Source: Sparassis latifolia (lineage: Eukaryota > Basidiomycota > Agaricomycetes > Polyporales > Sparassidaceae). From it: DNA of 64,000 nucleotides. The stretch lies in the NCBI GenBank assembly GCA_018466975.1, contig CM031562.1, positions 434,001-498,000 of the forward strand. Reading direction: 5' to 3'. Positions 1 to 12,981 of this stretch are shown here, piece by piece. The notes beneath the pieces are model-generated. The model was not told the DNA's origin. It was given only the letters and a program-made list of their open reading frames with translations, and did no database searches. Each line of letters begins with the position of its first letter. Position 1 is the first letter of the stretch. The translations under genes were made by a program, and so were the position numbers.

Positions 1-117
1 CATCTGCGCACGCATCAGTGATCACCGCGGTTCAGTTTACTCACTTACTACAAAGTACATCAAAGCGTATCCGATTGCTAAATATGCATTCATCGGATTG
101 ACATACCGAATCGAAGC

Positions 118-2143
118 TCAGTTTGACCACGCGGCGATCAGCGACTCCCTCGTCTTCTCTGATCTCTGGGTGATCACCCACTCGAGCAGTTCCGGTTGGC
201 TGCAACAATCGATGATACATTGCATGACCACCCACGAGCAGAAACGCACGGACTCATCTCGTAATATTCTCGGCGAACACAGTCTCTGGAACAATCTTCT
301 CGCCATCTGGATCGGCCGCGTTGGTAATGTCGTACGCTGCGAAGATGCTCGCCACTGCGATCCATGCACTGTTCTCACCGAGATGCCGTCCGGGACAGAT
401 TGTTCGCGTGTTAACGTTGTAAGGTATCGCTCGGGATAGAACCTGTGCGGATCGCGGTAAATCTGCTCGTCACGGCTCATTATCCGGCGACGAGTGTCAG
501 CCAAGCCTGCGCTCCCGATAGAACGCGTCCGTCTCACACGACATTTATAACGACGATGGAGCTCTTGGGGATGTACACGTCGTACACGTCGTACCGAGCT
601 GAACCGTGGGGAATGCCTGCCAGGGTACACACGGAATGTCAGTGGGGCAAGATTGATCGGTCGGTGATGATACTCACTCAGAGGGAGTACGGGATGCCAG
701 CGAACTCAAGCGAATGTGGATATATACTCTCTCGGAGGAGTAACAAGACTCACCACATAACCTCCTACAGGACACAAGCAACATATGGCAGCGCAGAGAG
801 ATTGCTGAAACCTGGGAGCCCGTTCGGAGCCAAGAATGCAATAGATCGCATCCTGGGCCTTCTTCTGCCGATCGGGGAAGAAGAGCATAGCATAGATGAA
901 GGTCAGCATTGTTGACTATGTACTCTAAGGGGGGAACCAACAGATTATAAGGCACTGACCGTATCGAACCCGCCTGGTGGTCATAGAGTGGAAATAGAGG
1001 CCCATCGGGCAGCTGATGGTGTCAACGTGTAAGCTCACCTAAGAAAAAACTATAGCCGCTGTATCCTTGATACATTTTGTTCACCCAGGTTCCCTGTCTG
1101 ACTGAAGTGCTCCAGGGTAAGAGGAAGTGTATGATCTCCGAGCAGTCCCAGCGGCCTGCAAGGTCGTCAGAATCATTTGCGCTCGCACTGCATTGAACGG
1201 GACTTCGTGACTCCTCTTTACCGTAGGCCGCTATTGTGGACAAACGCCGTGAACGACGAGCACTGGCAGCCCTGTAGCCAATGTGGGACATGTTGCACTG
1301 CGTTCCTACATACCAGATACAGTACTCCATGAAGAGATCAAAGAAATAGGCACATGGAAGGGAAAAAATCGAGGAGTGTTGTCCCGCATTGACCCTTCGA
1401 ACGTTTGGGTGACCTCCCCAGCAATGTTGACATAGTCGTCGACATCGGAGTGCAAGCGGTGACGCAATGTCCACGACCACTCCGACAGAGAATCTGCAAC
1501 AATATCTGCCTAGGTCAACACCAAGGAGAAACATACCATTCAATGGCCTGGCCATAGTTACTTGTGGATGAGAGCAGATTCTTGAGCACAATACGCGCTT
1601 CGAGCAGTTGGAGTTCCTGATATGTTTTGGCTGTGAAGGGCTGCTGCAGGATTCTTCTGTGCCTCTGTCACCGTGGATCATACTGCAATATTGAAGATAA
1701 TGGTGCCCATCCCATCCTACAGAGGTGTTATCGAAGTGTACTAGTGTTCCTACGAAATGGCAGAGAAATTACAGTTTGTATGTCATGCAACTGCAGCCTG
1801 TCGCTGTAGATTGAGCTCCGTGTATCCAGCAGGTGAATTTCTCCTTGACAGCTGCTTAACACAACACTGAACTACTCAGGTCATTGAGACAGACTAGGTC
1901 TGATGCGCCTCGTGAGTTCTGGAATGTATACTCTCTAACAATCCTCATCGACTTACCGTATTCAGCTGCCCATTTGTGGAATATTGAACTTGACGAGTTG
2001 TAAAAAACACACGCTGGTGACCTATCAAGAGTTCTTTGGGTGAACAGGGGGGTAGAGGGACGGTCGAGCTTTGACTACACAAGTGGAGCGCAAGCGTTGC
2101 CAGGATGGCGCCCCACAGGATATACAGCGCTGAATATTGCCAT
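118..2143 (-). pseudogene. Cytochrome P450 pseudogene (cluster copy 1)
   Basis: A full-length but decayed relative of the two neighbouring minus-strand P450s. Recognisable in order on the minus strand are a damaged proline-rich hinge (LPPCSPKELLIGH), the FHKWAAEYG end of exon 1, the SSIYSDR segment, LLEARIVLKNLLSS, VQHVPHWLQGC, the 14-nt I-helix micro-exon (GGFDT, 960-973), WHPVLPL, IPHGSARYDVYD, MSRDEQIYRDPHRFYPERYL and CPGRHL. The only upstream ATG (2143) is out of frame with exon 1. Further lesions are a frameshift just before FHKWAAEYG, a frameshift in the VVVDIA region and stops after HNSGLR and in the RYGAQW-equivalent region. It ends in a TGA at 118-120. Promoter-like TATATAGG survives at 2171-2178. 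It is clearly the same family as the 3376-5550 gene and cannot make an intact enzyme. Confidence 0.85.
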
Positions 2144-2358
2144 GCGAGCCGAGTGAGTACGAGCGACGAATATATAGGTATCTCTTTGTCAGGTTAACGT
2201 TCATGGGAGTTGTGTAGTCGGTACGACTAATATATATACTCAGGTTGTATAAGGCTTTTGCGGCCTTTGGTGGTCCTTAAGTCGCGGGAAATGCACTGAA
2301 CCGAGTATATTCGGAAGGCAAGTTTTCAGCGAGTAAAGTAAAGACGAAAAACCCATCT

Positions 2359-2433
2359 ACGCGGTTGAGCGCGTATTCAACGCCTCGGCTAACTCCGACG
2401 CCTTGACTACTCTATTCCTCTAATATCCTTACA
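2359..2433. repeat. 75-bp direct repeat, copy A
   Basis: Begins ACGCGGTTGAGCGCG and ends TAATATCCTTACA. It recurs at 2601-2675 with one mismatch. The 167 bases between the copies are G- and C-run rich and have no recognisable gene. Confidence 0.9.
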
Positions 2434-2600
2434 CCCTCCTCCTCCAAAGCGAGTCCGGGGGGGAGCGAAATACAGCAGGCTGTTGAACCTGCGACTTGAG
2501 TAGGGGTTTGAAGAGAACCGCCCGACGAGCGAGACGGATTGCATAATTCCCGGTTTAGGGCCGAGATTCCTGATTAACGTCGAGCACTCGCGCACACTCG

Positions 2601-2675
2601 ACGCGGTTGAGCGCGTATTCAACGCCTCGGCTAACTCCGACGCCTCGACTACTCTATTCCTCTAATATCCTTACA
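2601..2675. repeat. 75-bp direct repeat, copy B
   Basis: Second copy of the 2359-2433 repeat in the same orientation, one T/C difference. It could be the flanking repeats of a small insertion or a local tandem duplication. Confidence 0.9.
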
Positions 2676-3375
2676 GGTTGGCACCGCGTGTGAAGGAGCA
2701 GAATTCTATTATGATAGAATAGCTTGGCACGAACTCCACGTCTACAGCGACATGATCAAATAGAGGTGCACATTCAATAGGTTTATCTCTCCAATGCTGA
2801 TATTCTGCGTATTTTCTTGACATTCTCGTCCAGCTGGTTGCTCACTGGCAGTCGGCGCAAGTCAGAACTTGAATCCTAAGGGTCGCTCTGCCGGTGGGCT
2901 CTCGCACAGAAACGATACGGATATCGTTTCAAATATTGAAGTAAAAGGGGAGAAAAATTAGAATGAGAAAGATTCCAATGAGCAGGAGGATTGAAGCAAT
3001 CGATAGTCTGTTCACGTGACCGCGTCTTTGTAGACAACTTCTCAAAATCAAGTTGCGTGACAAGCCTTTCGCTCTCGTTTAATCTACTACATGTCACACA
3101 CAGTAGTTTGCCGAGCCCTCTGTCGCGAAGAACCTGCAGAATCGGATAGTGAACATGGACCTTCTGCAAAGGCGACAAGGACCCTCATCAATCCGTTTGC
3201 GGAGACACCAGCTGCGTTTACGATCCAGTCTATGATTGGTCGGATCATTGTCATTCCTTCCACGCACGCAGCCATCGCGGAACATACACTGTGACACTAT
3301 CGTGCAAGATCTCTACTGTAACAACTTCGGTGAACTGGACAAGCGACGCCTTCGTACTTGAAGAAACTCGAGGCT

Positions 3376-5550
3376 TCAGTGAGATTGGGCCAGAATCAAC
3401 GCCTTCGCCTTCTCCGATCTTGGGACCATTACACACTTGTACGGTTCCGGTTGGCTACGCGAGTAAGAAGTCAATACATTCAATAACGAGGTAGTAGCCC
3501 ACCTTGTAATGGTCTCCCTGAACGCTATGTCCGGAACAATTTTCTCGCCATTTGCACCAACCGCGTTAGTGATCTCAAACACAGCGAGTATGTTTGTCAT
3601 CGCGAGCCATGCAGTGCCATCAGCGAGATGACGCCCGGGACAAATCCTGCACGTGTCCGAGAAAGCATCATCCACATCCGCTCAACCGATTCTGTGACTA
3701 AGCATGGAGAACTCACCGTCGACCAAACCCAAATGCCGTGCTGAAATGTGTCTCCCCATATCCAGCCGGTTCAGGCAAGAACCTGTCCGGATAAAACCTA
3801 TCCGGATCACGATAGATCTTCTCGTCTCGATTGATTGCCCTGCGATGTGGTAGTCAACCATGCTGCATCACTCTTTCAAAACACAGTGCTTACGTGACAT
3901 TCGGAATCACGAGCGATCCCTTTGGTATGAACATGCCGTCGTATATGTCGTCTTGAATCGTGCGATGAGCAATGCCTGCAGGAACGAGCGTCAGGACTGC
4001 GGTACGCCAAGATCGGCCTGAGCTCATCGATGCTGACCGAGAGGAAAGACAGGGTGCCACCTACGCAATGTCAGCATCCATTTTGCCGTGCCAGAGGTGG
4101 TACTGCTCACCGTGCAACCTCCTGCAAGACACATTCTATATACGGTAGGTCTGCGCGGTCGCTGAAGTCCGGGAGCCTTTCAGAGCCGACAACGCGGTCA
4201 ATTTCTTCGCGCGCCTTCCGTTGAGCGTCAGGGAAGAGTAGCATTGCATAAACGAACGAGAGGAGGTTGGACCACGTCTATGTCTTGTGTCAATACGTAA
4301 GGGATCATGCAAATACTAAGACCGACCGTGTCGAAGCCGCCTATAGACAGAAGACATGACAAAGGACCGTGCATAGAGAGTGCTAAGCGTACCTATGAGT
4401 AGCGTAGCCGCAGTTATTTTGATATCATGGATGTTCTCGTCACTGAGGTCCCCTGCTTGAGTACATCGCTCTAGATGAGAAGAGGTGTACGACCGCCGAG
4501 CCGTCCCAGCATTCTGAAAGCTTGTTAATATGTAGCGAAACAGACAATAACCAGAAAGCACCATCTGCGCCAGAACAGCATCGAATGGAACGTCGTACAG
4601 CCTTGAGACCGCAGGGCGCCACTTTCTAACAGCCGCAGTGAACGAAGAACAGCCGGGAATCCAGGGCGGGATGTGTTGCACTGTCAATTTAATCATTACA
4701 AATAACATGCAACGAGATGAGGACATTGGCCTACGAATTGGTAATAGATCGAGCAGAGACGTCCCCGCAGCCCCGGCTTCCACCGCATGTGTCGCGTCCT
4801 CACCTATCTTAATGTATTCGTCATCGTTGGAGAGCACCTCGTGGCCGTACGCGAGTTCCATCATAATCCCCGCAGCAAGTCTAAAATTTCACATAAATCC
4901 GTGGAACTTGAGATAAGTAACAGATACAATACCGTTCAATCGCTAATCCAGAATTCTCGGATGATGTCAGTATGTTCTTGAGCATCAATCCCACTTCTCG
5001 TAGTTGCATGTCCTGATGAGCGATACAGCTTTTGGCTAACAGCGGTTCTTGCAACATCCGCCTCTGCCGCCGCCACTGCGCGCCGTATCGCGACAGCGCT
5101 GTCACACTTGCCAATCCCATCCTGGTCAAATTGTTAGTATAGAGTACCAATGCGGATCAAACGGACTGATAGTCACAAGGAGTATGTCGTGCAGTCTGCT
5201 CGATCACTGTAGATGGCACTCCTCTTCTCCAGGAGATCAGTTACGGTTTGGAAGCTATTGAGCACCACTATTGGCTTCCCCAGGACTTTGAGGTAAAATA
5301 TGTTTCCTGTTGGATCACTCTGCTTGAGCGAGGAACTAGACCACGAAAAGAATTTCAATTACTGACCGTACTCTGCAGCCCATTTTGTAAACACGTCGAC
5401 CTGGTGAACTGCGGGGAAGATACGTGTATGACCAATCAAAGGTTCGGCAGGTGGGCCAGGCGGGAGAGGAGGTGTGAGTCGCCTCCTACGGGAGTATAGC
5501 AAGAGGGGTAAAATACAGCCGATAAGTAGACACAGTGTCAAGGTAGACAT
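3376..5550 (-). CDS. Cytochrome P450 monooxygenase (cluster copy 2)
   Basis: Heme-thiolate monooxygenase, most like the large basidiomycete P450 families often annotated as O-methylsterigmatocystin oxidoreductase-like; the substrate is unknown. A model of 13 exons gives 506 residues in frame: 5550-5367, 5306-5177, 5121-4933, 4880-4735, 4680-4562, 4513-4393, 4340-4327, 4277-4111, 4060-4038, 3975-3894, 3839-3717, 3646-3503, 3454-3376. An N-terminal hydrophobic anchor (LTLCLLIGCILPLLL) is followed by a basic stop and the hinge PPLPPGPPAEP. The I-helix motif GGFDTT comes from the 14-nt exon 7, the K-helix ExxR is in LQEVAR, the PERF-like segment is FYPDRF, and the heme loop is FGFGRR plus ICPGRHL with the cysteine ligand. 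The start is the first ATG, about 40 bp after a TATA box. It is the closest relative of the 8720-10937 gene. Confidence 0.9.
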
Positions 5551-5588
5551 GGCGAAGGATTAGGGAGTGAGACATCCGCAAGCGACAG

Positions 5589-5595
5589 TTATATA
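5589..5595 (-). promoter_or_regulatory. TATA box of P450 copy 2
   Basis: TATATAA on the minus strand, about 40 bp upstream of the ATG at 5550. The same element at the same spacing occurs before the 16749 and (as ATAAAAT) the 57511 starts, which supports the start choices. Confidence 0.55.
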
Positions 5596-5599
5596 GGTG

Positions 5600-8500
5600 T
5601 CAGTGTCGTCGTCATCTGATGAGATATGGTGCGTATCTGAACTGTTTGGGGGTAGTGGCGTTAAGGAGACTGATAGGGAGCATGTGTGTCATTCAGGTGC
5701 TAAGGCCGCTGAAAATTTGCCACTGCGGACGTACCAGGTGATCGAGAAGCCTGTCAAGCAATGTACGCGTGAGACGAGCTAGGCAAAATGGAGCAAAAAG
5801 GTGGGATAACACACAACTCGCCATAGTTCCAGGTTAGAAGAGATGAGAACTAGGTCTCCATGGATGGCTTTTATTGAATGGACAGATTCATGCAGCTTTG
5901 AATTCGTCCTAAGAGTAGATACGGTTAATGGGACAGAGACAGAAATCGCAGAGGACGGACGGATTCTCGCATTAGCTGCATTCTTTTAGTACATTTACTG
6001 CAATGCAGCCTCTAAGGGAATAATATCCAGCGGGGTCAACATATTGTCGCCTTAATATTCCCTACATATCCATACCCAAGAATGCATTCACCCAGTCGAT
6101 ATTTCAACTGTCCGCATCCGCTGGACTTAGGAACAAACTTCATGCGCATCCTCATGGTATACCACTTCCGATGATTGACGCACCAAGCTGAGACTTAGCT
6201 AACCATCAATAGGCAACTGGTGCCAGGCTGCTTTTCGAGTCATTCCAGAAGATCCAATGAAGAGCTGAGGCTGCGAGCGAGCACGGCGGATAGCGGATAA
6301 CCTGCCCTGAATTACTGACAGTATGTTCACGGAGGAATCGAAAGGCCTTGACGTGCGCCATTATGTTTCTGGCATGATCTTCTCGCTTGCAAAAGTTTTT
6401 GGTGATCGCTAAGATTTGCATTACCACTCTTCTCCAAGATTTGACCACCGCAGACGCTGGAAAAGGATACTCACGATCACCATCATTGAAATGACGCGCA
6501 GTCACTAGAGCGTGGGAGGTGTGTCTATTAGGGGGGCCGTTGTGGCTGTTTGAAAGAATGTCTAGAAAACGCGCGTCAAGAGTTGCTAACCCTCACAATA
6601 TTGTCACGTAGAGTCACCTAACGCATCCGGTCACATCGGGAGAGCGACCGTGGGAACCCCGAAGAAGTCGTGGAGATGCGAGGAGGATTAATGGACGATC
6701 TGTGTATTGGCCTATATGAACGGGATCTCTTCGGTGCAACCCTGCTCAAAATGCCTCGTGATTCCGAGTCGACTGTTATCTATCGTTCATCCTTAGCGCT
6801 GCTGCCAGACGTGCATTTGTGCATGTGGTCCGCACCTTGCTAACTGAAAGAAACCCACATCTGCGCCGAAACATCAATGGCGAGTGATGTTTTACTCCGG
6901 TCCTTTGCCACTGGCTGAAGCGGCAGGGGTTCTATCAGATTCACGTACTCACGTTTGCCGCCGGTGGATATCTGTCCAATAGTGCCTCACGCTCATTGAC
7001 ACAGTCTGTCACCTTCCAAACCTTCTATCTCCGGTTGACGCGTTCTGCCATTAACGAAGACATACCAGGCTGCACTGCCAAGCTCGACTGACTGCCCCTC
7101 CATGAGTCGTGGAACTGAATACAATCTCTTGCGGAATATTATCATGGCAGTGGTATCTGGTCTATGCGTTGGTCTTGCGGATTAGTCCTCTCATCCTCTG
7201 CGCCCTGAGCCGTGGCTTCCTTGACTGTGTATTACTGTCCGCTCACCGGCGCCGTTCTCACCATGACTCGTACGCCGGACTTCACTCGTACAGGTACAAT
7301 TCGACTCTTCCGCTCCCGCCTGATCCATTGATTGTCCACATGCATCATGTAATTTAAACCCACCATCAAGTCGATATATTTCAAAACGGGCCGCCAAATA
7401 TCGTCAGTCTACAGTGGTGAACTGCACCACTGAGGCCGCCCCGTAAGTCCAGAGACCTGGTCTACGCCGAGATCCACTGCATTCCAGCCATTTGCAAAAC
7501 TATAGGCCGCGACGAGGCTTCTACTCCCCTCCGTTATGTGCCAGAGGGTCGTGAATGGCGTGTCAGCCTCAGCTGCTATGCGTGCCGGTACTCGGCGCAT
7601 CAAATTCTCTCCTAAGTATACGCACGGTGGGTAGGAGTGGGAAGTTCGTTCAGATGGGTATTCAACTCTGAAGAGGCATATGGCATCCCACTTCTCCGAA
7701 TGTAGACTTGTCTCCCAGCTTTGGCAGTGATATCTTCAGAGGATGAAATTGTACTCCAGTAGAGTGCCCACTATGTGCAGGTATGTAGACTGCTTCGCAG
7801 ATGCAGTGCTGTGTAGGCCCACTACGGTTTTCCGCATGGGACATGCCTGGCCTTGATAAGGACATTGGTCAACATATGGCTTACATCTTCCGACTCATGC
7901 TCTATGCTGCTTCTCTGTAGCTAAGTGAGCTAGAGCTGAGACCAATTACTAATTAGCTAGGTCCTTGTTAGGTGAAAACGATCAAACAAGTAAGATTAGC
8001 TGACTACATAGCTCAGGTACATAAGCGGCACCTCGTCAGCCAGTGAGGTAGAGCGTGGAAGAAAGGAGAAGCAGGAGAAGAGAAAGAAAGAAGAAGCAGG
8101 AGAAGAGAAAGAAAGAAGTAGCAGGAGAAGAGAAAGAAAGAAGAAGCAGATCAAATGGATGGAATGAGATGGGTAAGATGAGACGGAACGTGAAGTGATC
8201 ATGTGATGGTGAGTCCTCACGTGATCGCGTTTTGGACGCGACGCGCACCTGTCTCCGTTGAACAAAGCTACTAGCTCCTCTCGTATCGTGTATGTATTAT
8301 TTGGAAGATTCTCCATTGCTCATTGATGTGCATATGATTTGTCTAAGCACTCTTTCTCCAGTAGGCACTGCGTGAATGCCCTAGATTGCAGTTTATGTCG
8401 ATGCGCAAGACTGCTCTGAAAACCTGCATACACAGCCAGGTCTACACGTAGACCCGACATTCATTAATCATACAACTTCTACACCATTTGAACTCTGACT

Positions 8501-8719
8501 GTTTCAGTTCATTATGACAGCGACAGGCCTGCATTATTTTCACGTTCGAACGTACTTAAGTTGAAAATCGCAGATGTTTTGCACACTAGAAAAGTTTTGT
8601 GTGGATAGTAGTAACACATCACTCAACGCCGCTACTCGATATCGACACTCACAATTCTCGGAACCAAGCACACTGAATCGCATCTGAGTGTGATTACATG
8701 TACATGCGTCAAAATGACC
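5600..8719. other. Intergenic gap between P450 copies 2 and 3
   Basis: About 3.1 kb without a gene I can support. A minus-strand stretch at 7190-7603 reads as protein-like in two frames (for example SLVAAYSFANGWNAVDLG), possibly a worn-out coding remnant, but I do not recognise it. A GA-rich minisatellite lies at 8067-8149. Confidence 0.5.
8067..8149. repeat. 25-bp GA-rich minisatellite
   Basis: About 3.3 tandem units of a 25-bp purine-rich motif (AGAAGCAGGAGAAGAGAAAG...), with unit starts at 8067, 8092, 8117 and 8142. The long Phe/Ser-rich reading frames across it on the minus strand are an artefact of the repeat. Confidence 0.9.
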
Positions 8720-10937
8720 TCATGGGTCGAAACAGTTTGTCTGGGACAGAAGCAACGCCTTCGCTTTCTCCGATGTTGGCACCATTACCCACTCGAACGG
8801 CTCCGGTTGGCTACAGGAGATAAGAAGTATGCACTTTCGATCGCAGTTCATGGTCGATAAACCCACCTGGTTGTATTCTCCGTGAATGCAATCTCCGGAA
8901 CGATTTTCTCCCCGTCCTCGCCGACCGCATTCGTGATCTCGTACATCGCAAGTATATTTGCTATTGCGATCCATGTGGTGCTTTCGGCAAGATGGCGCCC
9001 TAGACAGATTCTGCACATGTCCGAGTCAGCGTCGACCATATACGTTCGCTCGGCTGTCTCATGCTCACCGTCGACCAAACCCGAACGTCGCCTTGAAGTA
9101 TGGCTCTGCATATCCATCAGGTTTGGGTAAGAAGCGCTCAGGGCAGAACTTGTCCGGATCGTGGTACACCTTCTCGTCCCGACTCATCGCCCTGCAATAT
9201 CAGCGTGTCAATCACCAACATGACTCTCTCGAAATGCATCCGCTAAGCGCACATGACATTTGGGATCACCAGAGAACCCTTTGGTATATACATCCCATCG
9301 TATATGTCGTCCTTAATCGAGCGGTGGGGGAGACCTGTAAGGAAAAATGTTAGGTTTGCCAGGACAAGACCAATGGGTGCTCAATGACACCGACCGAGTG
9401 GAAGGATAGGATGCCACCTGTGTAGTGTTAGCGCAACTTGATGCATGCCCGAAGTTCAGCGCAATTCGACTCAACCGTAGTACCTCCTGCAGGACACATT
9501 CGACGTACGGTAGATCCGCGCGGTCACTAAAGTCTGGAAGCCGGTCGGAGCCGACGACTCCATCAATCTCATCGCGCGCCTTCCTCTGAGCATCAGGGAA
9601 AAGCAACATCGCGTAAACGAATGTGAGTAGGGTCGACCACGTCTATGACGTATATTAGCACGAGTACAAAGTGTAAACACTGAGACTAACTGTATCGAAG
9701 CCGCCTGGCAGACACACCGCATGCAACTTAAGCGAGATATCGGAGGCACATCACAGAACACAACACTTACCTATGAATATCGTAGCTGCAGTTTCTTTGA
9801 CATACTGGAGGTCCTCACCGGTGCATGTACCTGCCATACTGTACCGTTCCAGATAGGATGAGGTATACGACCGCCGAGCTGTTCCAGTGGCCTGAAGGAT
9901 AGTCAGTACTACTTCACCAGGTAAAAGACAGGTGACTACCATCTCGGCCAGTACCGCCTCGAATGGGACGTCGTACATTCTCAGGACCGCTGGACGCCAT
10001 TTCCGTACCACTGCAGTGAACGAAGAACAACCGGGAAGCCAGCGAGGGATATGTTGCACTGGATACCACTATTGTCATACATGACATGCAATTGGACAGA
10101 GACTGCGACGCACAAAAAGGGTATAAGTCGAGCGGCGACGTTCCTGCACCTCCAGCTTCGACGGCATGTGTTGCCTCCTTGGCGATCATGACATACTTGT
10201 CGTCATCGTCGAGCACACGGTGTCCGTAAGCGAGGTCCATAGTAATCCCAGCAGCAAATCTGTAAGTCACAGTGTTTCAGCCCAACAGAACTTGAGGCGA
10301 GTAATAAACAATACCGTTCAATAGCTGATCCAGAGTTCGCGGGTGACGAAAGCATATTCTTAAGCATTATACGCACTTCTCGCAGCTGCAATTCCTGATA
10401 GGAGACACAGCTCTTTGCCAAGAACGGTTCTTGCAGCATTCGTCTATGCCTCCGCCACTGCGTGCCATACCGTCTCAAGGATGTGGCCTTTGCGAGTCCC
10501 ATCCTGATCATATTGATATCAAAAACTGAAAGCAGTCCATCAGAGATTGGATAGACTGATACGCACAGATCGTATGTCGTGCAGTCTGCCCGATCACTGT
10601 AGATCCCGCTCCTCTTCTCTAGGAGATCCTTCGCGCTTTGGAAATCGTTGAGCACCACCATCGACTGCCCAAGGACAGTGAGGTAAAACACGTTTCCTGT
10701 TAAATCGCTCCACTTGAGTCAGGCACTGTAAATTAAGTTGACCTCGAGACACTGACCATATTCCGCAGCCCATTTGTGGAACACATCAGCCTGATGAACT
10801 GTGGGGAAGATACGCATATGGCCTATGAAAGGTTCTGCGGGTGGACCGGGAGGGAGTGGCGGCGATTTCTTGTGGCGCGAATAAAGCCATACAGAGACGA
10901 TGCATGCGATGCATAGGTATACCATTAAGGAAGACAT
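8720..10937 (-). CDS. Cytochrome P450 monooxygenase (cluster copy 3)
   Basis: Paralogue of copy 2 with the same 13-exon plan; the model closes in frame at 509 residues. Exons: 10937-10757, 10696-10567, 10503-10315, 10259-10114, 10058-9940, 9891-9771, 9704-9691, 9642-9476, 9417-9395, 9334-9253, 9191-9069, 9010-8867, 8810-8720. N-terminal membrane anchor (VYLCIACIVSVWLYS), hinge PPLPPGPPAEP, I-helix GGFDTT split across the 14-nt micro-exon, ExxR in LQEVLR, FCPERF, and the heme loop FGFGRR plus ICLGRHL. The residue after the cysteine is Leu where the other copies have Pro, which is tolerated in P450s. The TATA position of copy 2 is here TGTAAAG, so promoter strength may differ. The longer C-terminal tail (SQTNCFDP) is unique to this copy. 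Confidence 0.9.
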
Positions 10938-11607
10938 GGTGAAGGACTAAGATTGAGGGTATCCGTAGGACGCCTTTACATTGGGCCATCACTGTGGTTA
11001 TCTGACGAGACTAAATAGTGAACGCCTGAGCCCTTTGCGGAGGAAGGGGGGGGGACAAATCAAGAAAGCGCAAGTCCATTCTGATACCAATGTCACAGTA
11101 GACGTACTAGAAGAACCGGGAATCACAGACATCGCAACAAGCGTGAGAAGTGCAATGAGAAGTGTGGCAATACCACTAACATACTGCTCAAGCACTAGCA
11201 GATCTGAACTCACCGCAATTGAGCATTAGAGAACGAATCGTGAGTCGGACAAAGTAATTGAGAAATCCCACAAACCCGTGGGCAGAGGTAGCTATTAATT
11301 GCTTGTCAACATACTCCACAGGTCTCGAGAGTGAGTCTGAGTGATACCATGTAGCCAGGCGGATTTAGTGCGGATCGAAGGGCCAGTCACGTCACTGCCG
11401 ACGCGTCTGGTCACGCCACACTGGCAGTCACGCGAATGTCCATCTTCCTAACTTACATCAGTGCTCGTACACTGCACTCTTAGTAGGAAGGTAGAACTCG
11501 GCGCCACCGCCGCCCATTCGTTCGTTCTTCCCCCCTGCTCTTCGTGCACATCCTGTACTGACTGTATTCAAGTGTGCTAGGCGCTGGTCCTCCACACCCG
11601 TACGAAC
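10938..11607. other. Intergenic, nothing recognised
   Basis: About 670 bases between the start of P450 copy 3 and an aldo/keto reductase-like fragment. Contains a G9 run near 11050 and short overlapping frames only. Confidence 0.5.
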
Positions 11608-11763
11608 ATGCAGGAACAAGAAACGCGGCTCGAGAATCTGGCCGCGGGTGACATCTTGTTCACGGCGGACGAGAAGACCTCTATCAATGCAATAATCTCC
11701 GGGCACGAGATTAAGGGGAATCGCTGCTTTGGCGACCCACAGGCCGCCCATGTGTGGGGATAA
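11608..11763 (+). pseudogene. Aldo/keto reductase C-terminal fragment
   Basis: A 51-codon frame from an internal ATG to TAA reads like the C-terminal end of fungal aldo/keto reductases of the pyridoxal-reductase type: RLENLAAGDILFTADEK, then INAIISGHEIKGNR, then AAHVWG at the very end. The preceding codons (STPVRT) fit the usual segment just upstream. The catalytic Asp-Tyr-Lys-His tetrad and nearly all of the barrel are absent, so this is a remnant. The identification rests on remembered family motifs. Confidence 0.5.
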
Positions 11764-12981
11764 TCACAATTTGGAATTCAGAACTGTGGAGCTGCAGCTC
11801 ATTGCTGGTCGCTCTTCACATGAGGTCCGTCGCTGCGTGCCTGATGGTTCTGCGGTACGCTAAGTCTGCACTAGCGGTGAGAACGGATGCAATTCAGCAC
11901 CGGCGGTTGGTCTTAGACTCTTAAAAGCTTAGTCACTGGTCTCCGCGTACACTAATCCTTACAAGATACATTTATAGAGGTGCTGGTGAGTTTTCACGTT
12001 GTCCGACGGCATCGTATGCTCTGACGATAACCCTTGAGAGGCGCCTGTGCCATACGTCGATGGGCGCCTTGGATATGGCGGCGCAATTTCCGCTGTATGT
12101 CCATTATGCTCAAGTGCCAACGTTCGACGTTCAACGTTCAACTTTCACTCTAACCTCGTCAGGACATTGGAGTCGATCGTCAGGTGTCTCCCCCCCTCCA
12201 GGCCGCGGAGTTTCAGCGAGGTTCACCAAACTAGACTCAGCGCTGCGCGCTGCTCACGACACTGACGGTATCAAGTGCGCAGCGGAGATTAGTTTCTTCT
12301 GCGGGCTGCGCCGCGGGCCGCTATGCCCAGCGAGGATGCGCGACGCCGTATGTGGAGTACCTGTCCATGATGCATGATGTGACTGCTGTTGTCAGTGGAT
12401 GCTTCGAATCGATGGTAGCAGGGTTTTGCGAGTGACATGCGCTGGGTTAGTCAGTGCATTGCGCCAAACATCGGAGCCGAATGGCAAGATTAATGCCTCG
12501 CGACTGCTTGGTTTGTGCACGGCGACTTTGCCAGTTGGCGTAATCAAGATCCATTGGTATTCAACGCCTTCTCGTCATGAATCATTCACGTAAAGGTATA
12601 CTATGGCTAACTCGTTGCTTTTTGCAGGCGACGTTGCCGTTTCAAACTCGACCTTTTGGGCGAAGCTCTTTGCTGAATAGTGTTAACGTTCTGTCAAGGC
12701 CAGATGCTGGAATTTCCGACGGCAGAGTCTTTATGACGCGATGGGTAACATCTACTAGGTATAGAACTCTGGCTCCCCGGGTGCTCCATGTGTCCTCGTA
12801 CAATCGCGCTCGCAGATAGAAGGCTCGTGATGGTAGAACTATGGCCATAACATCCACCACCTCCGTCAACTGTTTCTCGCACCTGTCACGCATCCGATCG
12901 TCCGCCATGCAGGTGTTGAGATCTGAGACTTCAAAGCTTCATACTGTGCATCAAGTAGCAGGATGTGTACCTGGATTTCCT

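Larger units (their letters stand above)
2144..3375. other. Intergenic gap between P450 copies 1 and 2
   Basis: Holds the promoter remnant of copy 1, a pair of 75-bp direct repeats (listed separately) and about 700 bases in which I see no gene. Short open frames overlap on both strands without recognisable motifs. Confidence 0.5.

Noticed and set aside
7996..8316. Minus-strand open frames rich in Phe, Ser and Leu that look like a secreted or membrane peptide
   Set aside because: They are produced by the 25-bp purine minisatellite; there is no start context, intron or homologue-like motif.
11458..11751. 97-residue minus-strand frame
   Set aside because: Antisense shadow of the aldo/keto reductase fragment, which reads better on the plus strand.
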